This document shows positions 41,333-41,345 of a DNA stretch of 41,345 bases, one piece after another. The DNA lies in assembly GCA_900316505.1 (NCBI GenBank), contig ONDH01000030.1, forward strand, positions 1 through 41,345. Reading direction: 5' to 3'. The stretch comes from an uncultured Prevotellaceae bacterium (GTDB lineage Bacteria > Bacteroidota > Bacteroidia > Bacteroidales > Bacteroidaceae). The translations under genes were made by a program, and so were the position numbers. Numbering within the stretch: the stretch's first letter is position 1; each line of letters opens with the position of its first letter. The notes under the pieces are model-generated. The model saw nothing but the letters and a program-made list of their open reading frames with translations. It was not told where the DNA came from and searched no databases.

Positions 41333-41345
41333 AACATTTTTTTGT

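Overview
The window reads as a chromosomal stretch of a Bacteroidales bacterium, most likely a gut or rumen Prevotella-type species. Three things point there. Gene starts lack Shine-Dalgarno sequences. Promoters fit the Bacteroidetes form (TTTG, about 20 bp, TAnnTTTG). The protein set is also typical: LptD-type assembly protein, surface lipoprotein, GH51/CE2/GH35 enzymes, an orphan sensor kinase and a trace of a BspA-like surface protein. No tRNA, rRNA, IS element or CRISPR array was seen.

Layout. 1-420: C-terminal remnant of a BspA-like leucine-rich-repeat protein. 420-6460 (minus): lptD, ruvX, def and a secreted TPR protein, separated by dense 7-bp repeat arrays. 6618-9383 (minus): uxaC, trmN6 and an HD-domain gene overlapping trmN6. 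9384-9764: divergent spacer with a possible ~95-nt small RNA. 9765-14110 (plus): glnS, a TPR protein and dapA, closed by a terminator. 14402-20425 (plus): OmpA-like lipoprotein, mtgA, then an NMT1/THI5-like binding protein followed by two paralogous dCache-HAMP membrane sensors, one a full histidine kinase and one a degenerate form without an ATPase. 20579-23070 (plus): aminotransferase and an FtsX/LolE-like permease. 23306-27390 (minus): lipoprotein, GH51 arabinofuranosidase and CE2 acetyl esterase, a small plant-polysaccharide operon. 27519-33692 (plus): ribE, then ilvD-ilvB-ilvN-ilvC for branched-chain amino acids. 33781-36183 (minus): GH35 beta-galactosidase. 36396-38168 (plus): Na/Pi cotransporter. 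38206-38913 (minus): trmD. 39240-41345: accessory tail with an orphan MNT nucleotidyltransferase, a HEPN partner cut to 22 codons, an RHH-PIN toxin-antitoxin pair, and about 780 bp of 11-, 22- and 23-bp tandem repeats.

The strongest unusual signals are: (i) a family of heptanucleotide tandem arrays at several loci, one sitting in frame inside the trmN6 coding sequence and adding a 28-residue, 7-residue-periodic insert; (ii) the binding protein / degenerate kinase / kinase trio without permease, ATPase or response regulator, which looks like a two-receptor periplasmic sensing system; (iii) the eroded MNT-HEPN module beside an RHH-PIN cassette bracketed by direct repeat blocks; (iv) a Cys-x2-Cys-x2-Cys-x2-Cys extension on the acetolactate synthase small subunit.

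All functional calls come from reading motifs and family resemblance; no database search was possible.
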